Below are positions 28,318 to 37,215 of a stretch of DNA of 64,000 bases, in pieces. Source of the DNA: SCTM01 sp965279655 (lineage in GTDB: Bacteria > Pseudomonadota > Alphaproteobacteria > Rhodospirillales > Rhodospirillaceae); NCBI GenBank assembly GCA_965279655.1, contig OZ257255.1, positions 1,116,001-1,180,000 on the forward strand, read 5' to 3'. Numbering within the stretch: the stretch's first letter is position 1; every line of letters begins with the position of its first letter. A program made the translations under genes and the position numbers. The notes beneath the pieces were generated by a model, which was given only the letters and a program-made list of their open reading frames with translations, ran no database searches and was not told the origin of the DNA.

Positions 28318-29109
28318 ATGCGCCCCATCATTTCGTTCCTGACCCTGCTTCTGTTCACCGCCCTGGCGATGCCCGCGTCAGCCCAGCCGCAGCCGGCCGG
28401 CGGGCGGGAGAACCCCCAGCGCCGGGAAGCACCCCCGGCCCCCGGCGGAACGCCGGCCGCCACGCCGTCGGGCACGGTCTCGGGCAGCACGCAAGGCGGA
28501 CGCATGATCATCCAGGACGCCCCGAAGGCGCCGGCTCAGAAGGAGAAACTCAACTTGGAAGACACACTTTACCTCGATCTGGAATACGGTCGTGTGGTCA
28601 TCAAGCTTCACCCGGAACTGGCGCCGAACACCGTCGCGCGTTTCAAGGAACTCACCCGACAGGGTTTCTATGACGGCCTGGTGTTCCATCGCGTGATCGA
28701 AGGGTTCATGGCGCAGACCGGCGACCCGAAGGGCGACGGCACCGGCGGTTCCGGCAAGAACCAGAACGCGGAGTTCAATACCGGGAAACACCTGCGCGGC
28801 GCGGTGTCGATGGCGCGCGCCGCGAACATCAATTCGGCCGACAGCCAGTTCTTCATCGTGCTCGCGGACTCGCCGCATCTGAATGGCCAGTACACCATGT
28901 TCGGCGAAGTGGTCGAAGGCATGGAGTTCGTCGATCAGATCCGCAAGGGTAACCCGCAGCGCAACGGCTCCGTGCCTTATCCGGATCGCATCATTCAGCT
29001 GCAGGTGGCGGCAGATGCGGTGAAAAAAGACGGTGGCAAGGCTGCCGCGCCGGCGGCCGCTAAGCCCGCCGCCAAGGCCGCTGCGAAACCGGCCGCGAAA
29101 AAAGAATAA
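28318..29109 (+). CDS. Exported cyclophilin-type peptidyl-prolyl isomerase
   Basis: 263 residues. A signal peptide (MRPIISFLTLLLFTALAMPASA) and a Pro/Gly-rich linker precede the cyclophilin domain (about 75-235): GRVVIKLHPELAPNTVARFKELTRQGFYDGLVFHRVIEGFMAQTGDPKGDGTGG, with the FHRVI and MAQTGDP active-site segments, and SQFFIV. The C-terminal 25 residues are an Ala/Lys repeat tail (AAAKPAAK) that could contact membranes or RNA. It speeds proline isomerisation of periplasmic proteins. Confidence 0.93.
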   Translation: MRPIISFLTLLLFTALAMPASAQPQPAGGRENPQRREAPPAPGGTPAATPSGTVSGSTQGGRMIIQDAPKAPAQKEKLNLEDTLYLDLEYGRVVIKLHPELAPNTVARFKELTRQGFYDGLVFHRVIEGFMAQTGDPKGDGTGGSGKNQNAEFNTGKHLRGAVSMARAANINSADSQFFIVLADSPHLNGQYTMFGEVVEGMEFVDQIRKGNPQRNGSVPYPDRIIQLQVAADAVKKDGGKAAAPAAAKPAAKAAAKPAAKKE

Positions 29110-29136
29110 CCGCCGGACGGCCACCGGGGGCAGACG

Positions 29137-30060
29137 GTGAGTGTGGGGGATCCTTTCCAAACCCCGGCTTATGCTTCGCCAGGAGTCGGTGAGGGCACGC
29201 GAGCGCCCTACATCGTCTGCGCCATGTTTTCCCCGGAGTATCGCGCGAAGGCCAGCGCGCTCTCGGCGTCGCTGACGGCCCTTGGTCTGCCGTTCGCTCT
29301 GTTCGAGGTTCCGCACGTCCATCGCTCGATCAGCGTTCGCGGCGTACTGGATATGACCTACTGCAAACCTCGGTTCATCTCCGGGGTCCTTGCGAATTTC
29401 CAGCGGCCGGTGCTCTACGTCGATGCTGATTTCCTGTTCTGCCGCCAGCCCGGGTTGATTTCAACGTTCGCGGCGACCGGCATCGATTTCGCCATCTACA
29501 ATTGGTTCGCCGATCTGATGAACGATGCGTGGGGACCGGATCTCGACCGCACCGAACGGGAGCCCGGGGGTGCGGCGCGTTACTGGAAATTCGGATTTGC
29601 TGTCGAGAAAGTGTCTCAGAACCAGATGCTGTGCTCTGGCGGTGTCCAGTATTGGGCGGCGACGCCCGCGGCGCGGCGGCTGCTGACTGCCTGGGATCGT
29701 CAGATAGAAACCAAGCCCCGGAGTCCCGACGACGAACTCCTGGACTACGTGTTCAATTTTTCTCCGGCAGAGCGGCATGATGTCCGCACCGCGTGGCTTC
29801 CCAAGGAATATGTCCGTTATGTCTATTGGCCGTATGTGGAGCCGGTGATCAATCACCCCGATGTTCCCGCGCGGGAAGTCGCGGGTAACTTCGAATATCT
29901 GGGCGATTCACGTGTCGACGCGGCTGAGTTAACCGATGTCTCCAAAGCGCGGCCGTTCCCGCGCGGGGCGCTCCTCGATGTCGCGAAAAAGCGCCTCGTG
30001 TTCAGCACGCCATCCGGCACCGACTTTTCGATGCCGCTGACGACACCGCTCTTCCTGTAG
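29137..30060 (+). CDS. Nucleotide-diphospho-sugar transferase-like protein
   Basis: 307 residues from GTG 29137. RAPYIVCAMFSPEYRAKASALSASLTALGL begins a GT-A fold, YVDADFLF carries the metal-binding D-x-D (Asp96 and Asp98), and VEPVINHPDVPAREVAGN resembles the closing IxHPD segment of such glycosyltransferases. No leader, so cytosolic or membrane-peripheral. The donor sugar is unknown. The last 48 residues recur, in the same frame and without gaps, immediately after the stop codon (see 30061-30237). Confidence 0.72.
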   Translation: MSVGDPFQTPAYASPGVGEGTRAPYIVCAMFSPEYRAKASALSASLTALGLPFALFEVPHVHRSISVRGVLDMTYCKPRFISGVLANFQRPVLYVDADFLFCRQPGLISTFAATGIDFAIYNWFADLMNDAWGPDLDRTEREPGGAARYWKFGFAVEKVSQNQMLCSGGVQYWAATPAARRLLTAWDRQIETKPRSPDDELLDYVFNFSPAERHDVRTAWLPKEYVRYVYWPYVEPVINHPDVPAREVAGNFEYLGDSRVDAAELTDVSKARPFPRGALLDVAKKRLVFSTPSGTDFSMPLTTPLFL

Positions 30061-30237
30061 TTTCTGCTGAGACCGCTTCGCTCGCAGGGCGTAAACGCCG
30101 CGGAATTGACAGATATCTCCAAGGCGCGCCCGTATCCGCGCGGGAGCATCGTCTACGTCGTGAAGCAGAAAATCCGGCTTATCGATCGGTTTGGGCGGCC
30201 TGTGGTGCTGCCGCTTAGGCGGCCGGTCTATCTTTAG
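30061..30237 (+). pseudogene. In-frame second copy of the transferase C-terminus
   Basis: Directly after the TAG at 30058-30060 the same frame continues open to TAG 30235-30237. Codons 30091-30234 read VNAAELTDISKARPYPRG and onward, aligning ungapped over 48 residues with the end of the upstream protein (VDAAELTDVSKARPFPRG), with clear divergence in the last 28. There is no start codon or ribosome site in front. It is either a relic of a tandem gene copy or a repeat domain now cut off by a nonsense codon. Confidence 0.7.
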
Positions 30238-30254
30238 GAGGTGTGCCAATCCGC

Positions 30255-30283
30255 TTGACCCTGCGGGGCGCGCTCCTTATTAG
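30255..30283 (+). promoter_or_regulatory. Promoter of the tRNA-Lys gene
   Basis: TTGACC (30255-30260) and TATTAG (30278-30283) are exactly 17 bases apart, 54 bases before the tRNA. The match is good at both hexamers and the spacing ideal. Confidence 0.65.
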
Positions 30284-30337
30284 GTTGGCGCCGCTTTGAC
30301 CCGGCCGGGGCATATCCCGGTCGAATCCCGCACCGGC

Positions 30338-30412
30338 GGGCCCGTAGCTCAGTGGTAGAGCACGGCACTTTTAATGCTGTGGTCGATGGTTCGAATCCAT
30401 CCGGGCTCACCA
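30338..30412 (+). tRNA. tRNA-Lys (anticodon TTT)
   Basis: 75 bases forming a full cloverleaf: acceptor GGGCCCG with CGGGCTC, D stem GCTC/GAGC, anticodon stem CGGCA/TGCTG with loop CTTTTAA (anticodon TTT), T stem GATGG/CCATC with loop TTCGAAT, and an encoded CCA end (30410-30412). No integrated element is seen at its 3' end. Confidence 0.96.
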
Positions 30413-30510
30413 ATGCGCGGCTCAATCCAAGCCGTATTCTTCGAATCATGCCTAACGCCTCCTCTCCGCCGGCCAATCGGCCGGACGGAAAGGAAACGTT
30501 ATGCGTCTTT

Positions 30511-30747
30511 CTAACGACGCCGACGACGATCGAGATTTACATCGTCCGGATCCGTCAACGCGCCGGCGGCAGCGCCGACGGCACCACCGACAACGGCGCC
30601 GGTGACCGGATCGCCGCCGACGATTGCGCCGCCGACGGCTCCGACGCCAGCGCCGATCCCGGCGCCGCTGAGGGCACGTTCGCCTTTGCTATAGCCGCAT
30701 CCCGCCAGAGCCAGGACAAGCGCGGCAGCCACAAGTGTATGTTTCAT
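30511..30747 (-). CDS. Small glycine-zipper lipoprotein
   Basis: 78 residues from ATG 30747, AAGGA eight bases upstream. Leader MKHTLVAAALVLALAGC, with the lipidated Cys at the end, is followed by a glycine-zipper repeat (GAGIGAGVGAVGGAIVGG, GAVVGGAVGAAAGAL) and a basic end. Proteins of this type sit in the outer membrane or periplasm and resemble the OmpA-like 17-kDa antigen core. An open frame extends upstream to 30894 but has no leader. Role unknown; it may be induced by envelope stress. Confidence 0.82.
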   Translation of the reverse strand: MKHTLVAAALVLALAGCGYSKGERALSGAGIGAGVGAVGGAIVGGDPVTGAVVGGAVGAAAGALTDPDDVNLDRRRRR

Positions 30748-30896
30748 CGCTTTTTTCCTTCTTCGCGCGGCCCTGCCCGGGAGCCCAATCGAAAATGACA
30801 ACGCCGGGTGCGCGCGGATAGTTCGACCCCGCGCGCGCCAAGTTTGGCGCAACTCAGTCCCGCGGCAGCGCGTTGGTGTGGAGAAGGAACGCACCC

Positions 30897-31181
30897 GTGT
30901 ATACCATTCGACGTAAATATGCCGCTGGCGGCGACGTGTGGTTGGCAGACTGCGATACGGAGCAGAACGCCCGCGAAGAAGCCCGCATTCAATCCCAAAG
31001 CTTCGAGCACGGCGCGGTCTACGTCATGCGCCGCAACGGGCAGAAGGCGGATGTGATCTGCTGCTTCTGCATCGGCTTCCCGACCAGCTGGTCCTGGTGG
31101 AGCGTGCCGAACGTGCTCGCGTTCAGGCACCCCGCCGGCATGGCGCCGACAAGCGTCGCGCAGTTGCCGCGGCGCGTTTAA
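30897..31181 (+). CDS. Small hypothetical protein
   Basis: 94 residues from GTG 30897, with AAGGA eight bases upstream. The body MYTIRRKYAAGGDVWLADCDTEQ contains a plain beta-hairpin-like start, and residues 55-80 include CCFCIGFPTSWSWWSVPN, rich in Cys and Trp. No family is recognised. The last four bases overlap the stop of the convergent FecR-barrel gene. It is divergent from the glycine-zipper lipoprotein gene. Evidence is the ribosome site and the coherent frame only. Confidence 0.5.
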   Translation: MYTIRRKYAAGGDVWLADCDTEQNAREEARIQSQSFEHGAVYVMRRNGQKADVICCFCIGFPTSWSWWSVPNVLAFRHPAGMAPTSVAQLPRRV

Positions 31182-33019
31182 TACTTCGCTTCGAAGTAGA
31201 TCCAGAATTTCGTCGTATCGGTGTCGAAGCGGTCAGCGTCGTAGCGTGCGGCGCGCACCCCCATCACGAACGGTCCGCCCAAGCTGACATTCAGGTCCGC
31301 GTCCCACTCGTGGCCGTAGTGGAGGCCGGCGCCCGCGCCGCCCGCGCTGGCGAAGTCCAGGAAGCGTACGTCCAATTTCGGCATCTTCAGCGGACCTAGG
31401 TCCGGAAGTTCCTGCAGCCACCGCACGGAGAATTCACGTAAGCCTCGCGGCGGCGTGACAGTGAACACATCCGCCCAGCCATTGTGGCGGTGCAGGGTCG
31501 CCAGGGGCGTCTGCACGGCGACGAGGCCGTTGCCACGGAGTTGTTCCCACGCCGCGGAGAGGGTCGTGGTGCCGTAAGTACCCAGGACGACGCCTGGCTT
31601 GATCAGGCTGTAAGTGAGCCCGTAATCGCGCGGATTGAGGCCGTAGTCGGTCTGGCGGGCGAACTCCGCCTCAAGCGTGAGATCGGTCGTGCCGACCGTC
31701 ACCTTGCCGTCGTAGCGCAATCCATAGGTCGCCGAGGAGAACTGCGGCGCCGGTGCCAAGTCGAGCAAGTTGGCATAGGCAGTCGTCACGCCGTAGGGCA
31801 CGAGGCTGGTGGTCGCGCCGATCAGATGGCTGTCGCTCTGCCAGCGTCCATTCGGCGGGTTGTTGCCGAGGACTCGGTTGATCTTCCACAGGTAGGCGTA
31901 GCGCAGCGAGAATGCCTCTGCCACTTGACTTTCCGCGCTCACCGCGTCGAAGGACTGTGCGTTCTGGCGGAACTCTGAAGGACCGACCCAGCGCTCGTTG
32001 TCGTAGAGAATGCGCTGCCGGCCGGCGACGACGCGGGCACGTGCGAGGCCGTCGGCGCCGCGATCGATCCACCCGACATACGCTTCGTGCAGTTGCTCCG
32101 CGGAGGGGTCGGGTATCAACGGCAAGTCTGTCCGGCCATTGATCCCGTCGTTTCGCACCGGCTGCGACAGATTGCGGCTGATCTGTCCGCTGAGGCCCGC
32201 ATAGAAGCCGTTATATGCCAGCGTTTCGTATCCCAGACGCAGACGGCCCGTCAGAGACTCCCCGGTGCGCGGGCGGCTGGCCTGATCGAAACTTTCATAA
32301 CGGACGCGCAGGTCCGCGCTGAACACGCCGTTGGTGAGGGCGTCGTTCAAGCTGGTGGCTGTGGCGGGTGGCCGCGCATAGGGCAGGGTGCGCTCGTAGG
32401 CGGGCGTGACGGACGTTAGCGACAGCGCGCGATTGATCCGGTCCGGTGCCCAGGCGCGTGCCGGTGTCGGACCCAGCGTGCCGAACACGTCTGTGCCCTC
32501 GCCGGGACGCAGAACGGTGGTGCCGCCGGCGTTGGTCACGTCCACCGTCAATCCGGAGAACAGGGCGACGGAAAGGCGGGTCGGCGTCTGCTCGATGAAG
32601 AAGTCCGTGCCGCGGATGCCGATGGTCGCCACCGGCGTGTTGACCTTGATGGACTGCGGACCGCCGACGCGTGCCATCGCGCCGGACACGACGCGGACCG
32701 CGCCGGCAGCGACCTTCAGCGCGACGCTATTCGTGCCGCCATTCGGGTTGTAGACGTATTCGTCCACGAGGACGTTCGCGCTCGGCCCCAGGGTCAGCTT
32801 CGTACCATCCGGAAACCCCACGACGACCTTGGCATTCGCGCCTGTGGTGAGTTCGTCGTCGCTGTGGACCGCGTCGCCGGCCTTCAACCCGAGTTTCGCG
32901 CCCTCGCGGTCCGCGGTGACCGTGCCTTGCAAGGATTCAGCGGTGCCAACCGGCACGGCGAGCGCCGGGCGCGTGCACAGGGCCGCCGCCACAGCGAAGA
33001 TCAGCGAAAGCTTGGTCAC
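31178..33019 (-). CDS. FecR-domain protein fused to an outer-membrane beta-barrel
   Basis: 613 residues from GTG 33019, chosen because AGGGGA lies eight bases before it; an ATG at 33034 adds five residues. A signal peptide (TKLSLIFAVAAALCTRPALA) leads to a FecR domain (about 25-170) with AGDAVHSDDELTTGANAKVVVGFPDGTKLTLGPSANVLVDEY and VNTPVATIGIRGTDFF. From about 225 on the sequence is alternating amphipathic strands (SADLRVRYESFDQ, GRLRLGYETLAYNGFYAGLSG) like Alginate_exp/porin barrels, ending EAKY with a terminal aromatic residue as outer-membrane proteins do. A FecR domain in the periplasm joined to a barrel is an uncommon architecture. No sigma factor or TonB receptor is adjacent. Confidence 0.78.
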   Translation of the reverse strand: MTKLSLIFAVAAALCTRPALAVPVGTAESLQGTVTADREGAKLGLKAGDAVHSDDELTTGANAKVVVGFPDGTKLTLGPSANVLVDEYVYNPNGGTNSVALKVAAGAVRVVSGAMARVGGPQSIKVNTPVATIGIRGTDFFIEQTPTRLSVALFSGLTVDVTNAGGTTVLRPGEGTDVFGTLGPTPARAWAPDRINRALSLTSVTPAYERTLPYARPPATATSLNDALTNGVFSADLRVRYESFDQASRPRTGESLTGRLRLGYETLAYNGFYAGLSGQISRNLSQPVRNDGINGRTDLPLIPDPSAEQLHEAYVGWIDRGADGLARARVVAGRQRILYDNERWVGPSEFRQNAQSFDAVSAESQVAEAFSLRYAYLWKINRVLGNNPPNGRWQSDSHLIGATTSLVPYGVTTAYANLLDLAPAPQFSSATYGLRYDGKVTVGTTDLTLEAEFARQTDYGLNPRDYGLTYSLIKPGVVLGTYGTTTLSAAWEQLRGNGLVAVQTPLATLHRHNGWADVFTVTPPRGLREFSVRWLQELPDLGPLKMPKLDVRFLDFASAGGAGAGLHYGHEWDADLNVSLGGPFVMGVRAARYDADRFDTDTTKFWIYFEAKY

Positions 33020-33315
33020 GTGAGTTCCCCTCATGCCGGCCAGCCTAATAGCTGTTGAGCCGCCGACAAGGAAAGCTTGGCCGTAAAGTCTGGCGACACT
33101 GGGGCAGCATCATAACCTATTGAAACTACGATAATTTATGAGGCTGCTCGGATGTTCGTGTCGCCGCGCTTTACACTTTTTCGGCGAACCGACACCGCCT
33201 GTCCAGGTTCCGCGCTAATGGCACGGAAGTTGCTGTGACATGGAGGCGACAATTGGAGGCTGCGGATGGGAACCGAGATCCGTCATTAACCCCCGGGTCC
33301 CGGCTCCCTGCAGGG

Positions 33316-33341
33316 CAGGCCGCGTTTCGCGACGCGGCCTG
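33316..33341. terminator. Strong hairpin after ppnN, in a 334-base gap
   Basis: CAGGCCGCGT (33316-33325) pairs perfectly with ACGCGGCCTG (33332-33341) around a 6-base loop, 13 bases beyond the ppnN stop on the minus strand. There is no U tract. The remaining gap (33020-33315) holds an AT-rich part near 33100-33140 that may contain the promoter of the FecR-barrel gene, and no gene that I can support. Confidence 0.5.
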
Positions 33342-33353
33342 TCTTCGCTTACG

Positions 33354-34802
33354 TCAGGTGACGATGCGGTAGACCGGCTTGTATTCCCCAGACAATTTCA
33401 TGCGCTTCTGCTCGATGAACTGTGTGAGCAGGGCATCGAGTGCATTCATCAGGCGTTTGTCGCCGTGGATCTCGTACGGTCCGCGTTCCTCAATTTGCTT
33501 GATGCCGTATTCTTTCACATTGCCCGCGACGAGCGCGGAGAACATCCGCCGCAAGTTCGCGGCGCGCACGTGAATCGGACGATCGAGGTGCAAGTCCAGC
33601 GCCGCAACGGTCTCGTGACTGACCTCGAACGGCAGTTGGAACGCCGTCGGAATGTGCAGGGTCCAATCGAAGTTGTACGCATCGCCGGTCTTCCGGCGGT
33701 GGCGTCGCACGCGCTCCATGCCGTCGGCCATCGCGCGTCCGACTTCCACGGGGTCGTTGACGATGATGCGGTATCGCTTGCGTGCTTCCTCGCCCAGGGT
33801 GAGCCCAATGAACTCGTCCACGCGCTGAAAGTAGGCCGCCGAAGACGCGGGGCCCGTGAAGATCAGCGGCATGGGCTGATCCGCATTCGCGGGATCGAGC
33901 AGGATGCCCAGCAAATATAGGATTTCCTCGGCAGTGCCGACGCCACCGGGGAACACAATGATGCCGTGGCCCAGGCGCACGAACGCCTCCAGGCGCTTCT
34001 CGATATCCGGCATGATGACGAGATGGTTCACGATCGGGTTTGGCGGCTCCGCGGCGACGATGCCGGGTTCCGTCAATCCAATGTAGCGGCCCGTGTGGAT
34101 GCGCTGCTTGGCGTGGCCGATGGTAGCGCCCTTCATAGGGCCCTTCATCGCGCCGGGGCCGCAGCCGGTGCACACACTCAAGCCACGCAGGCCCAGTTCG
34201 TAACCGACGGTCTTGGTGTAATCGTATTCCTCGCGCGAGATCGAATGGCCGCCCCAGCAGACAATCAAGTCTGGCCGGCTTCGTGAATCCAGGACCCGCG
34301 CGTTGCGCAGAATATAGAACACGGCATTTGTGATGCTCGCCGGATCGGTGAGGTTGAAGCGCCCGCTTTCGACCACTTCGTTCTGCACGTAGACGATGTC
34401 GCGCAGCACCGCGAACAGGTGTTCCTTCACGCCGCGGATCATCTTGCCGTCGACGAAGGCAATGCCCGGCGCGTTGAGCATCTCGAGTTTGATGCCCCAA
34501 GGCTGATGCGTGAGTCGGATATCGAAGTCCCGGAACCGCTCGAACAACTCGCGCGGATCGTCATGCATGCTGCCGGCGTTGAGCACGGCAAGAGCGCAGC
34601 GACGGAAGAGGGGATAGAGACCTCCGTGGCCGTGATCGAGCAACTTGGCGACTTCCTCGTGCGACAGGTTCTCCAGGCTGCCTTGCGGCGTGACCTTCGC
34701 GGTGACGAATTCCTCCGCGTCCAGCACGGTTCCCGGGTCCACGGAGGGGTCCGGATCTGTGGTGGGATGGATGTCGCTCAGGTTGGAATCGGTATTTGTC
34801 AT
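33354..34802 (-). CDS. ppnN: LOG-family nucleotide 5'-monophosphate nucleosidase PpnN
   Basis: 482 residues from ATG 34802 (a TTG at 34853 is in frame). The Rossmann-like LOG core has VCWGGHSIS, TGCGPGAMKGPMKGATIGHAKQ and the catalytic FPGGVGTAEEILYLLGILLDPANA, within the long YgdH/PpnN architecture (N-terminal RRCALAVLNAGS and C-terminal FQLPFEVSHETVAALDLHL domains). E. coli PpnN cleaves purine and pyrimidine nucleotides to base and ribose phosphate and is stimulated by (p)ppGpp. The product is cytosolic. A hairpin follows the stop. Confidence 0.92.
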   Translation of the reverse strand: MTNTDSNLSDIHPTTDPDPSVDPGTVLDAEEFVTAKVTPQGSLENLSHEEVAKLLDHGHGGLYPLFRRCALAVLNAGSMHDDPRELFERFRDFDIRLTHQPWGIKLEMLNAPGIAFVDGKMIRGVKEHLFAVLRDIVYVQNEVVESGRFNLTDPASITNAVFYILRNARVLDSRSRPDLIVCWGGHSISREEYDYTKTVGYELGLRGLSVCTGCGPGAMKGPMKGATIGHAKQRIHTGRYIGLTEPGIVAAEPPNPIVNHLVIMPDIEKRLEAFVRLGHGIIVFPGGVGTAEEILYLLGILLDPANADQPMPLIFTGPASSAAYFQRVDEFIGLTLGEEARKRYRIIVNDPVEVGRAMADGMERVRRHRRKTGDAYNFDWTLHIPTAFQLPFEVSHETVAALDLHLDRPIHVRAANLRRMFSALVAGNVKEYGIKQIEERGPYEIHGDKRLMNALDALLTQFIEQKRMKLSGEYKPVYRIVT

Positions 34803-34971
34803 GGTGCCATCATAGCGAGGGAAAGGCCCGCGAGACCTCAAGAAATATGACAAATCCTCCGAACGTCCAGTTGAAGGTTGGCCCCTTGGTCACCCGGGCG
34901 GGCCGGTGGTAAGGTCCGCCGGCATGCGGTTGCCGGGGGCGGTGGGCCGTAAGCCAGGGGGACTTTCAAGA

Positions 34972-37215
34972 ATGAGCGATGCTACGGCGGCCGCATTTCC
35001 GGCCACGGACAAGGCGGCTGTCACCGCGTCCAACGCGGGCGTGACCCTGTTCCTCGTGGGGTTCCTGGTGCTGTTCCTGGAACTGGCCTGCATCCGCTGG
35101 TTCGCGGCCTACGTCATCTTCCTGCAGTTCTTCACCAATGTGATCCTGTTGGCGTCCTTCCTCGGGATGTCGTGCGGGTGCTTAGCGGCGCGGGCGAAAC
35201 GCGACTGGCTGCGCCTCTTCCCCCTCATCGTCCTGATCACGATCGCCGCGGCGATCTTCACCCTCGAGGGCTACAAGCGCTGGCAGGACATCGCGGTCGA
35301 CGTCGGTGCGCAGACCGGCTCGCCGCAGGAAGTGTTCTTCGGCACTGAATACCGCAACCCCGACGTCGCTCGGTTCACCATCCCGATCGATGCGATCGCC
35401 GGCACATTCTTCGTGCTGGTCGCACTGATGTTCGTCGGCCTGGGTCAACAGCTCGGCCGCGCCTTCGACGCCTATCCGGACCGCATCAAGGGCTACGCCC
35501 TGAATATCGGCGGCAGCATTGTCGGAATCGTCGCGTTCTCGCTCGCGTCCTTCGCACACACGCCGCCGGTAGTGTGGTTCGCGATTGCGTTCGCGGGCAT
35601 TGCATATCTGGCGTGGCAGCGCGGGGTGCTGTCGATTCCCGGTGCCGCGTTTCTGGCGATAACTCTGTTCGGAATCTGGAACGTGCTCGCGGTCGCGGCT
35701 CCGCGCTGGGAATACAAGAATCACGAAGTGACGTGGTCGCCCTATTACGCCGTCGATTTTGAGCCGGCGCGCCGGGAGATCATGGTCAACACGGTCGGCC
35801 ACCAAGTCATGGTGCCGTTCAATGAGTCCGGCTCGTTCTATTCGATCATCCACCTGCTCAAGAAGCATGCGACCGGCAAGCCGTTCGACGATGTGATGGT
35901 GATCGGTGCTGGCTCGGGCAACGATCTGGCGCATGCGCTGAAGCACGACGTGAAGCACATCGATGCGGTGGAGATCGATCCGGTCATCCGGGAGATTGGT
36001 ATCAAGACCCATCCCGATCAGTCCTACGCCGATGCGCGCATCACAAAGCATCTCGACGACGGTCGCCATTTCCTGAAGACCACCGACAAGAAGTACGACC
36101 TTGTGGTCTACGCCCTGGTGGACTCCCTGATCCTCCACAGCGGCTACGCCAATATCCGCTTGGAAAGCTATCTCTTCACAGAGCAGGCGATCGCGGATGT
36201 CGCCCGCGTGCTGAAGCCGGGCGGCACATTCGTCAGCTACAACTATTTCCGCCAGGGGTGGATCGTCGAACGCATTGCCGCGATGGCTGAGAAAGCCTTC
36301 GGCTGCCCGGCGACCGTGATCAGTCTGCCCTACAAAGAAGTGGTGGACGCAAGCACGACGGCCGGCGGCTTCTCCATGATCATCGGCGGCTGCGATCCCG
36401 CGATCGTCAATGCCTTTAAGGAGAAGGGTGCGCTGTGGCTCAACACGTTGCCGCCGCTGAACATGGACGTGGACGGGTTCACCATCCAGCCGGAGACCCT
36501 GCCGGAAGATCAGCGAAAGGGCTGGGAGAAAGTGGCGCCGTCAAAGGTGGTCGCCACCCCGGACCTCAATCTCCGCGTCACCGATGATTGGCCGTTCCTC
36601 TATATCCGCGACCACATGGTCCCGGACCTGAGCCTTCGGTCGATCATTCTCATCGGCGTGCTCGGCCTCGGCTTGGTGTTCCTGTTCATGCCCGGCCGGC
36701 GCTTGACGCTGAACCTCCCGATGTTCTTCCTTGGCGCGGCGTTCATGTTGCTGGAGACCAAGGCTGTAGTTCAGTTGGCGCTGCTGTTCGGCAGCACCTG
36801 GACGGTTAATTCCGCGGTGTTTTTCACGGTGCTGGTGCTGATCCTGTTGGCCAACCTGGTCGTGATCCGCATGCCCGGCATCAAACTCCTGCCGGTCTAC
36901 ATCGCGCTGTTCGCCCTGATCGGCGCCAATCTTCTGGTGCCGACGGAAGTGTTCCTTCAGGGCGGGGACCTGTGGCGCTACGGCGCACCTTGCGCCTTGG
37001 CGCTGGGGCCGATGTTCTTCGCGGGCATCATCTTCGCCGTGTTGTTTCGCGACGAGGCGGCGCCCGACCACGCGTTCGGCTCCAACATCGCGGGCTCGAT
37101 TGTCGGCGGATTGGCGGAGGCCTTGTCGATGGTGGTCGGCTTCAAACTCCTTCTGCTGGTCGCCGCGGCCTTTTACGTCCTGTCTGCGATCCGCAGAGGA
37201 AAAGTCGCGCCCTAG
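34972..37215 (+). CDS. Membrane-bound spermidine-synthase-like protein
   Basis: 747 residues. Six or so N-terminal membrane helices (about 20-245), then a cytosolic SAM/aminopropyltransferase fold with DVMVIGAGSGNDLAHALKHDVKHIDAVEIDPVIREIG (about 307-343) and DDGRHFLKTTDKKYDLVVY, and then a second block of six or so helices (about 565-740). This SpeE-like-in-membrane architecture occurs widely, yet its substrate is not known. I started at ATG 34972 (MSDATAAA); AGGGGG is about ten bases upstream. The last bases overlap the convergent DUF1838 stop. Predicted inner membrane. Confidence 0.82.
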   Translation: MSDATAAAFPATDKAAVTASNAGVTLFLVGFLVLFLELACIRWFAAYVIFLQFFTNVILLASFLGMSCGCLAARAKRDWLRLFPLIVLITIAAAIFTLEGYKRWQDIAVDVGAQTGSPQEVFFGTEYRNPDVARFTIPIDAIAGTFFVLVALMFVGLGQQLGRAFDAYPDRIKGYALNIGGSIVGIVAFSLASFAHTPPVVWFAIAFAGIAYLAWQRGVLSIPGAAFLAITLFGIWNVLAVAAPRWEYKNHEVTWSPYYAVDFEPARREIMVNTVGHQVMVPFNESGSFYSIIHLLKKHATGKPFDDVMVIGAGSGNDLAHALKHDVKHIDAVEIDPVIREIGIKTHPDQSYADARITKHLDDGRHFLKTTDKKYDLVVYALVDSLILHSGYANIRLESYLFTEQAIADVARVLKPGGTFVSYNYFRQGWIVERIAAMAEKAFGCPATVISLPYKEVVDASTTAGGFSMIIGGCDPAIVNAFKEKGALWLNTLPPLNMDVDGFTIQPETLPEDQRKGWEKVAPSKVVATPDLNLRVTDDWPFLYIRDHMVPDLSLRSIILIGVLGLGLVFLFMPGRRLTLNLPMFFLGAAFMLLETKAVVQLALLFGSTWTVNSAVFFTVLVLILLANLVVIRMPGIKLLPVYIALFALIGANLLVPTEVFLQGGDLWRYGAPCALALGPMFFAGIIFAVLFRDEAAPDHAFGSNIAGSIVGGLAEALSMVVGFKLLLLVAAAFYVLSAIRRGKVAP

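Noticed and set aside
30465..30489. CCGGCC-AATC-GGCCGG as terminator after tRNA-Lys
   Set aside because: Six pairs and no U tract; cannot be told from chance in GC-rich sequence.
33178..33202. GGAAC-N16-GGTT on the minus strand before the FecR-barrel gene as an EcfG promoter
   Set aside because: The -10 part differs at its key first base and the spacing to the gene is long (about 160 bases).
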